A DNA stretch of 64,000 nucleotides, from positions 372,001 through 436,000 of the forward strand of contig JACRQF010000019.1 in NCBI GenBank assembly GCA_016222825.1. Direction: 5' to 3'. Below the pieces are notes generated by a model. The model saw nothing but the letters and a program-made list of their open reading frames with translations, ran no database searches and was not told the origin of the DNA. A program made the translations under genes and the position numbers. Shown one piece after another: positions 1 through 8,748 of this stretch; positions within the stretch are counted from its first letter, which is position 1, and every line of letters starts with the position of its first letter. This DNA is from Verrucomicrobiota bacterium (GTDB lineage: Bacteria > Verrucomicrobiota > Verrucomicrobiia > CAIQCK01).

Positions 1-631
1 CGTGGATGCCGGGCGCGACCTTGTGTTTGCGGCAGGCGGCGAGGATGACCTGCTGCGCCGCGAGCACGTCAGGATGCTGCAACTGGCCGGGGATTCCCAT
101 CGAGGCCGAAAGGTCATACGGGCCGACCAAGATCGCGTCGAGGCCTGGCGTCGCCAGAATCGCGTCCACCTGCTTGACCGCACTGATGTGCTCGATCATC
201 GCCACGACAAGCACCTCGCGGTTGTGGTTACTGTAGTAGTCGTTGAAGTTCCTGCCAAACCCGGTCGCGCGACAGAGCGCCGCGCCGCGGATGCCGTCGG
301 GCGGATACTTCGCGATCGCCACGGTCTGCGCGGCCTCGGCAGGCGAGTTCACGGACGGCACAATGATGCCCGCCGCACCCATATCGAGCACCTGCTTGGC
401 AACGACCATGTCGCACGCGGGCAGCCGCGCCATCAACTCGCAGCCGGTTCCCTTCACGGCCAGCGCCATGTGGTAGAAAGTCTCGACGTTGATCGGCGTG
501 TGTTCCATGTCGGCGACGAGGAAGTCGAAGCCCTCCTCCGCCATGATTTCGGTCACGGCGGGATTGCCCGTCATGATCCAGCCGCCAATCGCCGGTTGGC
601 CGTTGCGAATCTTATCCTTGGTTTTGCTCAT
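1..631 (-). CDS. HpcH/HpaI-family aldolase, C-terminus beyond the window edge
   Basis: This gene encodes a class II pyruvate-type aldolase of the HpcH/HpaI (2-oxo-3-deoxy sugar acid or 4-hydroxy-2-oxoheptanedioate) family, a cytoplasmic metal-dependent retro-aldolase. The first 210 residues are visible and the gene runs off the left edge. Family landmarks are the N-terminal DMEH (residues 41-44, general-base His), Arg69, the metal ligand Glu147 in MIEH and Asp173 in the VGPYDLSASMG stretch. The start is the ATG at 631, and no signal peptide is present. It is the first visible gene of a minus-strand block of sugar-processing genes, which fits cleavage of a keto-deoxy sugar acid, but the exact substrate cannot be read from the sequence. 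Confidence 0.85.
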   Translation of the reverse strand, partial: MSKTKDKIRNGQPAIGGWIMTGNPAVTEIMAEEGFDFLVADMEHTPINVETFYHMALAVKGTGCELMARLPACDMVVAKQVLDMGAAGIIVPSVNSPAEAAQTVAIAKYPPDGIRGAALCRATGFGRNFNDYYSNHNREVLVVAMIEHISAVKQVDAILATPGLDAILVGPYDLSASMGIPGQLQHPDVLAAQQVILAACRKHKVAPGIH

Positions 632-680
632 ACACTCTTCTTGCCAGTTGTTGCTGCCTCGCGTCCACTGCAAACCAATC

Positions 681-3176
681 TCACTTGATCTCCACGACGC
701 CCCACGTCTCGATCTGCGGCAGCGTCAGCCGCACACAGTCGTCGTGGCGTTCCAGCTTCAGCTTGACCGGCTTCTGGCCCGGTTGGAGCCAGGTCGCGGA
801 GGCGAGCTTGCCCCAGCGCTGCGGCTGGAGCAGCGTCAGCGTCACGTTCCGGTAAAGCTCCGCGCGCTCGCCGTTGGCGGCGAGGTTCCAGTTGACTACA
901 TGAATCCCCGCCGTGCGCTTCGCCCGGTTCACACGCGGGAAGGCGTAGATTCCCTCCGGCGCTTCGACGCGCAGCAACTCCATCCCGCGCAGCTTCGTGA
1001 TCGCGGTGAGGTCGGCCGTCGGCGGGACGAAGCGGACCATGCCGGACTCGCGTGCGGCCTTGATCGTCTTCCGATCCTCCTCGCAGAACGAGTCGGCCGG
1101 ACTGAACTCCACTACCACCCGCGCGGCGCGCAGGTCGGCGGCGCGCACCGGCACGCGGGCGTATTGGCTCGCGCCGAGGATCAGGTGAAACGGAATCTGC
1201 CGCTGCGTGAGCTGTTTGCAGAACTGCGAGAGCGAGCCTTTGCCCGGCGCGTCGGCGTTGGCGAGCACGGCGATCTCGGCGGCGGACTCGTGGTCATCGA
1301 AGAGCGCCTTGTGCCCGTGGATGAAGTCGCAGAGGTCGCCGTATTGCTCGCGCGTGCCGAAGTAACGCGGCTGGACGCCCGTCGCGTCGCTGCCCATGTA
1401 GATGTCCCACGGCACGAGATGCGGCTGGCCCAGCGCGTAGGTCGTGGCGATCGCCGCGCGCGTGCGGGCCGTCGAGCGCGGGATGGGCGAGACCACCTGC
1501 GTCACGCCGAACGCCTCTGCCGCCTTCGCCGCGAAAACGTATTCGGCTTCGGTCTGGTAGTCGGCGTTTTGCGACGACTCGCCGTGGAAAAAGTCCACCA
1601 CGTCCACGCCGCAGAGATTGTGGTGCGCGTGGAGATTGATGAACAACGCGTTGACCGACACCGGGATGTATTTCTTCGGCGACCACTCGTCGAGCCGGCG
1701 GCGGAACTCACGGAAGAACACCCTCATGCTCTCGACCTGGAAGTCCGTGAACTGCGGCGTCAGCGGCAGCTCGCGAAACTTCTCCTTGTAGGTCGCCGCG
1801 TCCGGCACGCCGTTCCGCTTCATGTGCTCGCGATAGTCGAACGTCGCGATGTCGTTGACGCCGAGCTTGCGCAGTTCATCGGGCGTGCAGCGTTTCTGGA
1901 GCCACTCGCGGAAACCGGCGCGGCAGTGCTCGCAGAAGCAGACGCCCGCGTGGAGCACCCAGCTTGCGTTCATCGCCCAGTCGTCCACGTGCAACGAGTC
2001 CACGCCCGCGTCTAGGTGGCGCTTGGCGGCGTCGAAGAAGAGCTTGCGGAAGGCGGGATGATTGCAACAGCCCGTGAACGTCTTCGGCCCGAACGTCACC
2101 ATCCAGTGCGGCGTGTTCTTGTTACCGTCGAGGTCCTCGTGCCGGCCCGACGTGTCGCCGCGCGCGGAACGGTTTGTCGTCGAGTGCTCCTGGCCCTGGA
2201 GGCCGTTGAGTGCGCCCTGGTAGCCAATGCCCATGCCTTTGATCTGTTGGATAAAGTTCGTCCCAGTGCCATAGACCCAGAGGCATTGTGTCGTGTGGAA
2301 AGACTCCATGATGCCCGGCGCCTGTTTGTTCTTTTGCCAGCGCGTCGAGAACGGGATGTCCGAGCACTTCAACTGGAACCGGTGCGTCTTCGCCGCCGGC
2401 CGAGCGAGGTCGAACACCTGCGACGGTTTCACGTGCTTCGCGGAGGCGACATCGCCGTCAAAGATCTCGTGGATGGCTTTCTCGTCGAGCGCCGCGCCGA
2501 AGACACGCACGCGGTCGAGCCAGCCGTTGAACGGCCGGATGCCGCCGAACGTGCCGAGCAACAGATCGCCGCGCGCGGCGGCTTTGTGCTCCGTGCGCGG
2601 TTTCTCTGCGCAGAGCACCAGCGGCTGGCCGATGCCGCCGATATAAGCCCGCACGCTCTCCGGCCCGACGACAACCGCCGTGAAGCGCCAGCGGTCTTCC
2701 AGCTTCTCCCGCGTCTTGCCGAGGAGGTTATACGACACCTTGCCGGCTCCCGGCCCCAGCGCGAGCGCCGCGCCGCCCGCGGCGGGCAACAGATCCCACG
2801 AGCCATCCTTGGACAACAGCCGCGCGCTCGACCCATGCGCCAGCGGACTTTGTCGCGACCAGAGCGTGATAGTGAACGCATCGAGCTTGTCGAGCGCCTC
2901 GTGCCGGAACACCACTGCGCTGCCTGCGGGCGGCTCTTTCGCGCCCGCGCCGCCGTGCCGCGAGGCCGCTGTCAGGTCGAGGCATCGGCCGAACGGCCCC
3001 AGATCGAAGCCCGCCTCCTCGCCGACCGCATAGACCTTGAACTTCCCCGCGCCGCCGAGCGTGCCGGCATTTTTCAGCCCGTCGTCGAAATCAAAGACCA
3101 CGAGCGGCTTTTCGCCAGCGATGGCGGCATGGCCGCAGAACAGAACGGTCGCAAGAATCCAGATGAAACGGTGCAT
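681..3176 (-). CDS. Secreted LamG-domain putative glycoside hydrolase
   Basis: This is an 831-residue exported protein. I chose the ATG at 3176 because it puts a clear Sec signal (MHRFIWILATVLFCGHAAIAGE) at the N-terminus; the frame stays open further upstream. Residues of about 25-220 look like a concanavalin A/LamG sandwich (VVFDFDDGLKNAG, then TITLWSRQSP and LLGTFGGIRPFNGWLDRVRVF). The rest resembles a TIM-barrel glycosidase of the GH42/GH10-like type, with the conserved-looking stretches GVDSLHVDDWAMNASW and FCEHCRAGFREWL. It sits 82 bp upstream of the glycan block's other genes and is transcribed with them. The substrate is unknown. Family assignment below the fold level is inference. 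Confidence 0.6.
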   Translation of the reverse strand: MHRFIWILATVLFCGHAAIAGEKPLVVFDFDDGLKNAGTLGGAGKFKVYAVGEEAGFDLGPFGRCLDLTAASRHGGAGAKEPPAGSAVVFRHEALDKLDAFTITLWSRQSPLAHGSSARLLSKDGSWDLLPAAGGAALALGPGAGKVSYNLLGKTREKLEDRWRFTAVVVGPESVRAYIGGIGQPLVLCAEKPRTEHKAAARGDLLLGTFGGIRPFNGWLDRVRVFGAALDEKAIHEIFDGDVASAKHVKPSQVFDLARPAAKTHRFQLKCSDIPFSTRWQKNKQAPGIMESFHTTQCLWVYGTGTNFIQQIKGMGIGYQGALNGLQGQEHSTTNRSARGDTSGRHEDLDGNKNTPHWMVTFGPKTFTGCCNHPAFRKLFFDAAKRHLDAGVDSLHVDDWAMNASWVLHAGVCFCEHCRAGFREWLQKRCTPDELRKLGVNDIATFDYREHMKRNGVPDAATYKEKFRELPLTPQFTDFQVESMRVFFREFRRRLDEWSPKKYIPVSVNALFINLHAHHNLCGVDVVDFFHGESSQNADYQTEAEYVFAAKAAEAFGVTQVVSPIPRSTARTRAAIATTYALGQPHLVPWDIYMGSDATGVQPRYFGTREQYGDLCDFIHGHKALFDDHESAAEIAVLANADAPGKGSLSQFCKQLTQRQIPFHLILGASQYARVPVRAADLRAARVVVEFSPADSFCEEDRKTIKAARESGMVRFVPPTADLTAITKLRGMELLRVEAPEGIYAFPRVNRAKRTAGIHVVNWNLAANGERAELYRNVTLTLLQPQRWGKLASATWLQPGQKPVKLKLERHDDCVRLTLPQIETWGVVEIK

Positions 3177-3325
3177 GTTGGTGTTGGCTCCTTTGTCGGG
3201 CGATGATTCGACAACACTCCGACGGATTTGTCTAGCGTTCAATCTTGTGGAGTGCCCGAAGCGAGTCGCGCACGGTGTTCAGGGCGGAAAGGATGAGGAG
3301 GTGTTTCGCAATCATCGGGGGGGGA

Positions 3326-4957
3326 TCACAACGGTCTCTTTCCTGGGTAGATTGGCACCTTTGGCTCACACGAGACGACCTCATCGCCACGCCAGGTCAG
3401 GTTGAATTTGCGATGGCTGACGGGCATTTCCTCGACCGTCTGCCGCTGGGGCAGGTCGTGCTGGAGTGTGATAGCGCTGCCGGCTGTGACATTGTTCCTG
3501 GCGATGACGAGGAAGGGGCCGTCCCAACGCAAAGGCAGCGGCTTGTCGGCAATGGCCAGCCGCACGGACTCGCGTGACGCCCACGCCGGAACACGGATGC
3601 GTAGGTCGCAGCATTGCTTCGGCGTGATGAGCAGTGTGGCATTCGTGCCGCGCTTCGACCGCATCGTGAGCGCGGGCGTGGCGATGTCGAAGTGCAGGTT
3701 CACTGAGAGAGCGCCATTCGCCGCGCGCGTGACCATGTGTTCATGGAAGTCGGCCAGCGAATGCAGGACGGCCGCGAACACATCCAGGATGGCTCCTTGG
3801 CCGAACGGATGCGAATAAACGCCCCACGCTCCGTCGCTGCGCGGGTTCTTGGGATTCACGATCTGCGATGGCAGCAGGCGGGCGCGGACCAGGCGTTCCA
3901 CATCATCGAGCAAGTCCGTCTGCCCTGCGCGCAGCGCGAGCCACAGCGCAATCTGTGCGACATCGCCGCAGCTCGCATGTTCGCCGATGGGATCGCCGAC
4001 CTTGTCCGCGAACCGAATCTTGCCCTGATCGTGCGGTGTCCAACCGGAGTGGCTGATGGCGGCACCCCAAAGACCTTTGCGATAGGTGGCGGCCACGACA
4101 TCCACATACTGCCTGTCGCCGCTCGCGAGGCCGTAGAGCAAGAGGCCGCGAAGAGTGCCGCAATAGGAGTGCGTGTGGCCGACGTGGTTTGGATCACGCA
4201 ACTCAGCGCGCACGTCGCCAGTCGGAGCGATCACATGCCGCAGATGCACTTCGGCGAGCCGTTTCGCAAGCTCCATTGCGCGCGCGTCGCCGGTCGCTTC
4301 GTGAAACCAGACGATGGCTTCGATGGCGCGGCCTGTGGTTGCCGTGGCATTGAACCACTGGCCCGCAGGCGAACGCTGCACCATCAACTGGTCGGTGGTG
4401 AGCGGTCCGCCGGCAATCACGGCCAGTTTCTCGTAGTTCAACTGGCTGTCTGGATCGAGCAGCTTGTGGATCGTTCCCACAAGCTTGCGACCTTGCTGCC
4501 GCGCCCAGTCACTTCTCCGATGCCGCACGAGCGCTGTGCAGGCCAGCAGCGACTCCCGGAGGTTGTGCGGATTGACTTTGATCTTCTCCAGCGGTCCGGG
4601 CAGGCGCGCCGTGTTCATGAGGAGTGCGGCGGGGTTGTCGGTCAACGTCCGGAGATTCCTCATCATCGCGGCGTCGGCGTGCGCGGGAATCTGCGTGCCC
4701 GTTGCGGCTTCGAACCGCAGCATGGCATCCCACCAACGGCCCGTATCGTGCGCTACCTCGTAGCCGCCCGTTGGCAGGAACTCCTGCTCGGGGTTCAGCC
4801 ATGCGAGGCAACATTTCGCCGCGCGGTCCATCGCCTTCCGAAGATGGCCAACCTCTGCGGACTCTCCGCCGAAAACGAAATGGCGCGATCCCAAGGATGC
4901 CGCGCCTGCGGCTGCCGCGTTTTGGATGAACGTTCTGCGGGTGATCTTGCCCTCCAA
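3326..4957 (-). CDS. Tat-exported GH127/DUF1680-like glycoside hydrolase
   Basis: The 543-residue product begins with a twin-arginine signal (KITRRTFIQNAAAAGAASLG), so it is probably exported folded. The middle part looks like an alpha/alpha six-hairpin barrel with helical pairs such as TGRAIEAIVWFHEATGD and GEHASCGDVAQIALWLALRAG. The C-terminal portion is a beta sandwich with the CCDLRIRVPAWA stretch typical of beta-L-arabinofuranosidase-type (GH127/DUF1680) proteins. The Cys and Glu residues in GEHASC and the CC pair may be the zinc site of that family, but I could not align them. The stop is adjacent to the next gene upstream (esterase stop at 4958), so the two are probably co-transcribed. 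Confidence 0.55.
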   Translation of the reverse strand: MEGKITRRTFIQNAAAAGAASLGSRHFVFGGESAEVGHLRKAMDRAAKCCLAWLNPEQEFLPTGGYEVAHDTGRWWDAMLRFEAATGTQIPAHADAAMMRNLRTLTDNPAALLMNTARLPGPLEKIKVNPHNLRESLLACTALVRHRRSDWARQQGRKLVGTIHKLLDPDSQLNYEKLAVIAGGPLTTDQLMVQRSPAGQWFNATATTGRAIEAIVWFHEATGDARAMELAKRLAEVHLRHVIAPTGDVRAELRDPNHVGHTHSYCGTLRGLLLYGLASGDRQYVDVVAATYRKGLWGAAISHSGWTPHDQGKIRFADKVGDPIGEHASCGDVAQIALWLALRAGQTDLLDDVERLVRARLLPSQIVNPKNPRSDGAWGVYSHPFGQGAILDVFAAVLHSLADFHEHMVTRAANGALSVNLHFDIATPALTMRSKRGTNATLLITPKQCCDLRIRVPAWASRESVRLAIADKPLPLRWDGPFLVIARNNVTAGSAITLQHDLPQRQTVEEMPVSHRKFNLTWRGDEVVSCEPKVPIYPGKRPL

Positions 4958-5863
4958 TCACTTCACAATGCCGCGCAGGTGCTGGTCGAACCAGTCGGCA
5001 AATAGCGCGTAATCCGGCTGGCGATCGGCCCAGCCGTGGGCCGCGCCCGGTTTGACGACGAGCTTGGCGGTGACGCCGGCCTCTTTCGCTTTCGCGACGA
5101 AGGTCTCCGCCTGCTGGATGGGCACGAGGAAATCCTGGTCGCCGTGGACGATCAAGGTGGGCGGGAGTTTCGGCGTGACGTGGTAGATCGGCGAGACTTC
5201 CTTGCCAAGACGCTGGCGGCCTTCGGGCGTGTCGGCTTCGGCCCCGAACGCGTCTTTGTAGTTCTTCAACGTCCCCACGCCCACGGCGTCTTCGCCGGGT
5301 TTGCCGTAGTTCAGGAAATCGGTCGGTGGATACAGGCAGGCGATGGCTTGGATGGCGCTGCTCTCGCGGTCCACGGGATCCTTCGCCTTCGGGTCGCCGG
5401 GGCATCCGCGCACGCCCATCGTCAACGACAGATGGCCACCCGCGCTGCCGCCACTGATGCCGAGCTTGTCGGGATTCACGCCCCACTTCGCCGCGTTGTG
5501 GCGGATGAACCGGATGGCGCGATGGATGTCCTGTGTGATCTCCGGGATGATGAACTTCGGCTGGCAACCGTGCCGCACGGAAAAGACGGTGTAGCCGCGT
5601 TCGAGAAAGGGCGCGTAGTAGGTCGGCGTGTTCGGCGAATAGGCGGATTTCCAGCCGCCGCTGACCATATAGACGATGCCGAACCCGTTGGGCTTCTCCG
5701 GCTTGATGACATCGAGAGTGAGCGCCACGCCGAACTTGCGTCCATAGACGACATCCTCCGTGCGCGTGTGCGGAGGCATGACCGGCGCGGGTTTGGTCTG
5801 AGCGTGGAGTGGAAGGCTGCCGAGCAGCAGGACAAGGGCGATGAACTGGTGAGGGATTTTCAT
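4958..5863 (-). CDS. Secreted alpha/beta hydrolase, BD-FAE-like esterase
   Basis: This is a 301-residue alpha/beta hydrolase with a Sec signal peptide (IALVLLLGSLPLHAQ). The catalytic triad can be read directly: Ser140 in GISGGSAGG, Asp244 in VHGDQDFLVP and His276 in GAAHGWAD. This is the layout of bacterial carboxylesterases and feruloyl/acetyl-xylan esterases (the BD-FAE group). Its likely role is removing acyl groups from plant or algal glycans or related esters outside the cytoplasm. It lies directly upstream of the GH127-like gene with no gap, which supports a shared transcript and substrate. Confidence 0.8.
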   Translation of the reverse strand: MKIPHQFIALVLLLGSLPLHAQTKPAPVMPPHTRTEDVVYGRKFGVALTLDVIKPEKPNGFGIVYMVSGGWKSAYSPNTPTYYAPFLERGYTVFSVRHGCQPKFIIPEITQDIHRAIRFIRHNAAKWGVNPDKLGISGGSAGGHLSLTMGVRGCPGDPKAKDPVDRESSAIQAIACLYPPTDFLNYGKPGEDAVGVGTLKNYKDAFGAEADTPEGRQRLGKEVSPIYHVTPKLPPTLIVHGDQDFLVPIQQAETFVAKAKEAGVTAKLVVKPGAAHGWADRQPDYALFADWFDQHLRGIVK

Positions 5864-5906
5864 AGGTGAGGGATTTTCTCTGTGCCTTCTGCGAAATTTC
5901 TTGGTG

Positions 5907-6881
5907 TCATCTCCATGCGTAGCCTGCCAGACCCTCCAACCACAGCCGACTCCAACGTTGCGAGTCCCAACGTTCGCTCACACCTGTCTCGGCGAGACGC
6001 GCGTCCAGACCTTCAAACAACACTTGACGCACATCTTTCAAGGATGGTTGCGGGACGTGTAACAAAACCTGCACGATCTTGTCGAGAAAGTCGTGTCCGC
6101 GCCCGTTGGCGATGGCATCCAGCGCACCACTCACGATGTCGCGATCAAACATCAGCAGGTAGATGAGGTTTGGGAAATCGGCGTTGGCTTTAACCAGTTG
6201 AAAGACTTCACGAATCTCGTCCGACGTGAGACGATCAATGTCGTCAATTACGATGAGGACTGGCCGTTCCAGCGCAGCCATGTCTTTGGCCAACGACCGT
6301 TTGAGTTCTGCCAAAGATCTTTCCCGCGCCTTGCCTCCCGCCTCTTGAGCGTCCGCACCCTGCCCGGCCACTCCACCGACTTGAGCCAGTGCGCTTCCGC
6401 CTGCTTCTATCGCCAGGCCGTAATCTTCGCCGCTAACACGAGCAGCTTGGGCAACCCACTTCATTGCAGTTGCACCCAAGGCAGCAAGTTTGGCATAGGC
6501 ACGGAGTTTGGCGACACAGGCGCCAGAGGACACCTCGTCGGAAGAATCGCTGCCAAGCACAGCGGCCAATTCGCGAAAGAAAGCCGCCGTTAGAGAATCG
6601 TGTCCGGAAATCTGCCAAGGATTGAACTCCAGCAAGTCCACCTTGGCAACCTTTCCTCCGTGTAATCGCTCAACCACCATGTTCTTGAGCGACGTTTTTC
6701 CACATCCCCACTCTCCACAAAGCGCGATCACCAGCGAATCCCGGCCACGCCAAGCTTGGATGCGTTTCGCCAAACCGTCCGCGAAGCCTTTTCGTCCCAA
6801 GCGATCTGCTCGTGCTGAATCAATCGGCCGATCAGCCGAGAACTCTGTATGCGGCTTTGGTTTTCTCCGTTTTGCAGGCAC
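5907..6881 (-). pseudogene. KAP-family P-loop NTPase, C-terminally truncated
   Basis: The product is 324 residues. It has a Walker A motif GEWGCGKTS (56-64), the KAP-type FNPW signature (86-89) and a Walker B motif VLIVIDDIDR (208-217), followed by YLLMFDRDIV. KAP NTPases are usually well over 450 residues. They often carry inserted membrane segments and are linked to phage exclusion or membrane-associated signalling. Here the protein stops (…GLAGYAWR) where the C-terminal helical part should begin, so it looks cut short. The surrounding DNA (5.9-6.9 kb) is less GC-rich than the flanking sugar genes, which suggests transfer and decay. A functional short form cannot be excluded. Confidence 0.6.
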
Positions 6882-6994
6882 GCCAATACTCCTTACGACT
6901 GCGCAGTGTAGGCAAAGCTGCTGGCAGCGTCAACGATGCCAAATTCTGCTTCCAACAGCTCGGTCATGCGCAGTGATCCTCGGCATTCCCCGTT

Positions 6995-8713
6995 TCATTC
7001 CACCCTGATGGAGTCGAGTTTCAGCCGCATGTCGCTGGATTGGCCCGTGCCCATCGGCCATTGGGGGGCGACGTAGAGGCCGCCGAAACAGATTTTGCGG
7101 AGGAGCGGTTTCTTGAGCGACTGCGCGGGGGAGTTGTTGACGGAGATGGAGAAACCTCCGGCCGTCAGCTCGATCTCGAAATGGTTCCACTCCTTCATCT
7201 TGAACGGCGCGATGTCGGCCCATTTGTTGCCGCCGACGGCGAGTTGGAACACGTCGGTCTTGGTCTGCTCGCTGTAGATGGCGCGAATGGCGGTGCCGGC
7301 GCGCATCTTGCCGCCGAGCGTCAGCACGGGCCAGTCTAGGCCGTTGTAACGGTGGATGTTCACGTCGAAGGCGAGGCGGAGTTTCGGCTGGCGGGTCAAC
7401 TTCTCGGTCAGCACGAGGCCGAGACTTGATTGACGCTGTGCGAAGTGCGCGATGCCGTTCTCGATCTTCAGGCCGGGGCGGCTCTCGCGCGGCAGCAGGA
7501 ACGGGCGAGTGAAGTCCGGCAGCGGCTCGATGACGCTGCAATGGATGCCACGCGGATAGGTGTAGGCGACGTAGAGTTTGCCGCCGTCAACGAAGCCGTT
7601 CGGATAAAACGCGTAGCCGCTTCCCGGCTGCACGATGGGGCCGGGCAGCAGCAGGTCGGGGTCACACACCGGCGAGCAGAAGAGCGAGAGGAAGTAACGG
7701 TCGCGGCTGATGCGCTCCGGCACGCGGACGTTGTTGTCGTTCATCACCATGAGCAGGCTGTCGCGCGTGCCGACGCCGGAGGTGGCGAAGTTGCGCGAGC
7801 AGATCGTGTCCACCTCGACGGAGCGGGCCTTGGTCCACGTGCGACCGTGGTCGCTGCTGGTGGCGTAGAGCAGCATCCGGTGCGGTTTCTCGGCGCGCTC
7901 CCGGTTGTCCTGCGCGGTGGAGTTGCGGATGAGCAGGCCGATTTTGCCGTCGGCTTGCTCGAACAGCATCGGCTCCCAGATCGTGACGAGTTCGCCGCCG
8001 AACTCCGCCGGTTTCTCGCCGAACTTCGACCACGGCAACGCCTCGATCGGCTCGCTCCACGTCCACGTCTTGCCGCCGTCGCTGCTGAGCAACACGCCCG
8101 CGTAGCGTGTGTGGCCGACGATGCACTTCGCCTCGACCATCGGCAGGCTGCACGGGAACATCATCACGCCCTTGCTCGTGAGCAGGCCGTGGTTGGTCGG
8201 AAAGCCGACGACCTGGCCTGCGAGCGATGGCGGCGCGGTGGGCACTTCGCGGTTGCGCCAGCGCACGCCGTCGGTGGAGGTGGCGATGTAGGTCTTGCGG
8301 GCGTTGTAGTCACACCACGCGCAGAACAGCGTCTCGTCGCGCCAGTTGATGAAGATCGGCTGCCACTGGTTGTCGGTCTCGACGGGGTTCTCCGCCGCGG
8401 CGTCGCGCGTGAACAACCGCACGGGCGCCGACCAATGCTCGAAGTCGTCGCTGACGCTGAGGAAGTTGTATTGGCCCGGCACGTCCTCGCCGTGGGATTC
8501 GTTGGCGTTCCACGCGGCGAAGAACTTCCCCTTGAACTTCACGATGTCCACGTCGTGGTTGTATTTCAGCGCCGGTTTCGCGCCGGGATGATGAAAGTAA
8601 ATGTCCGCCGTCTTCACCTTGGGCTGGTAAATCGGGATCGGGTCGGCGGCGAGAACCGCGACACTGATCCAACAGGCACTGGCAGTGAGAAGAAGAATGA
8701 GTCTGGGTTTCAT
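6995..8713 (-). CDS. Secreted sialidase-like BNR beta-propeller protein
   Basis: This is a 572-residue exported protein. The ATG at 8713 gives a clean signal peptide (MKPRLILLLTASACWISVAVLAAD); an in-frame start 13 codons upstream is less likely. Asp-box repeats of the sialidase type are visible (SSDGGKTW and SSDHGRTW), together with propeller blades rich in SVSDDFEHWS-like strands. The C-terminal 130 residues resemble a concanavalin A-like domain. The fold is that of exo-alpha-sialidases and related glycosidases, but the catalytic Arg triad and Tyr/Glu pair were not identified. Sialidase activity is therefore inference, and some BNR proteins of this phylum act on other sugars. Confidence 0.65.
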   Translation of the reverse strand: MKPRLILLLTASACWISVAVLAADPIPIYQPKVKTADIYFHHPGAKPALKYNHDVDIVKFKGKFFAAWNANESHGEDVPGQYNFLSVSDDFEHWSAPVRLFTRDAAAENPVETDNQWQPIFINWRDETLFCAWCDYNARKTYIATSTDGVRWRNREVPTAPPSLAGQVVGFPTNHGLLTSKGVMMFPCSLPMVEAKCIVGHTRYAGVLLSSDGGKTWTWSEPIEALPWSKFGEKPAEFGGELVTIWEPMLFEQADGKIGLLIRNSTAQDNRERAEKPHRMLLYATSSDHGRTWTKARSVEVDTICSRNFATSGVGTRDSLLMVMNDNNVRVPERISRDRYFLSLFCSPVCDPDLLLPGPIVQPGSGYAFYPNGFVDGGKLYVAYTYPRGIHCSVIEPLPDFTRPFLLPRESRPGLKIENGIAHFAQRQSSLGLVLTEKLTRQPKLRLAFDVNIHRYNGLDWPVLTLGGKMRAGTAIRAIYSEQTKTDVFQLAVGGNKWADIAPFKMKEWNHFEIELTAGGFSISVNNSPAQSLKKPLLRKICFGGLYVAPQWPMGTGQSSDMRLKLDSIRVE

Positions 8714-8748
8714 GGCGGTCGGTTCTGCTGCGGTTGGCGCGGCCTTTG

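Noticed and set aside
489..2015. Long plus-strand frames opposite the LamG-glycosidase, such as one of 508 residues
   Set aside because: Composition is Arg/Val/Leu/His-rich with no motif. The minus strand has a signal peptide and coherent domains.
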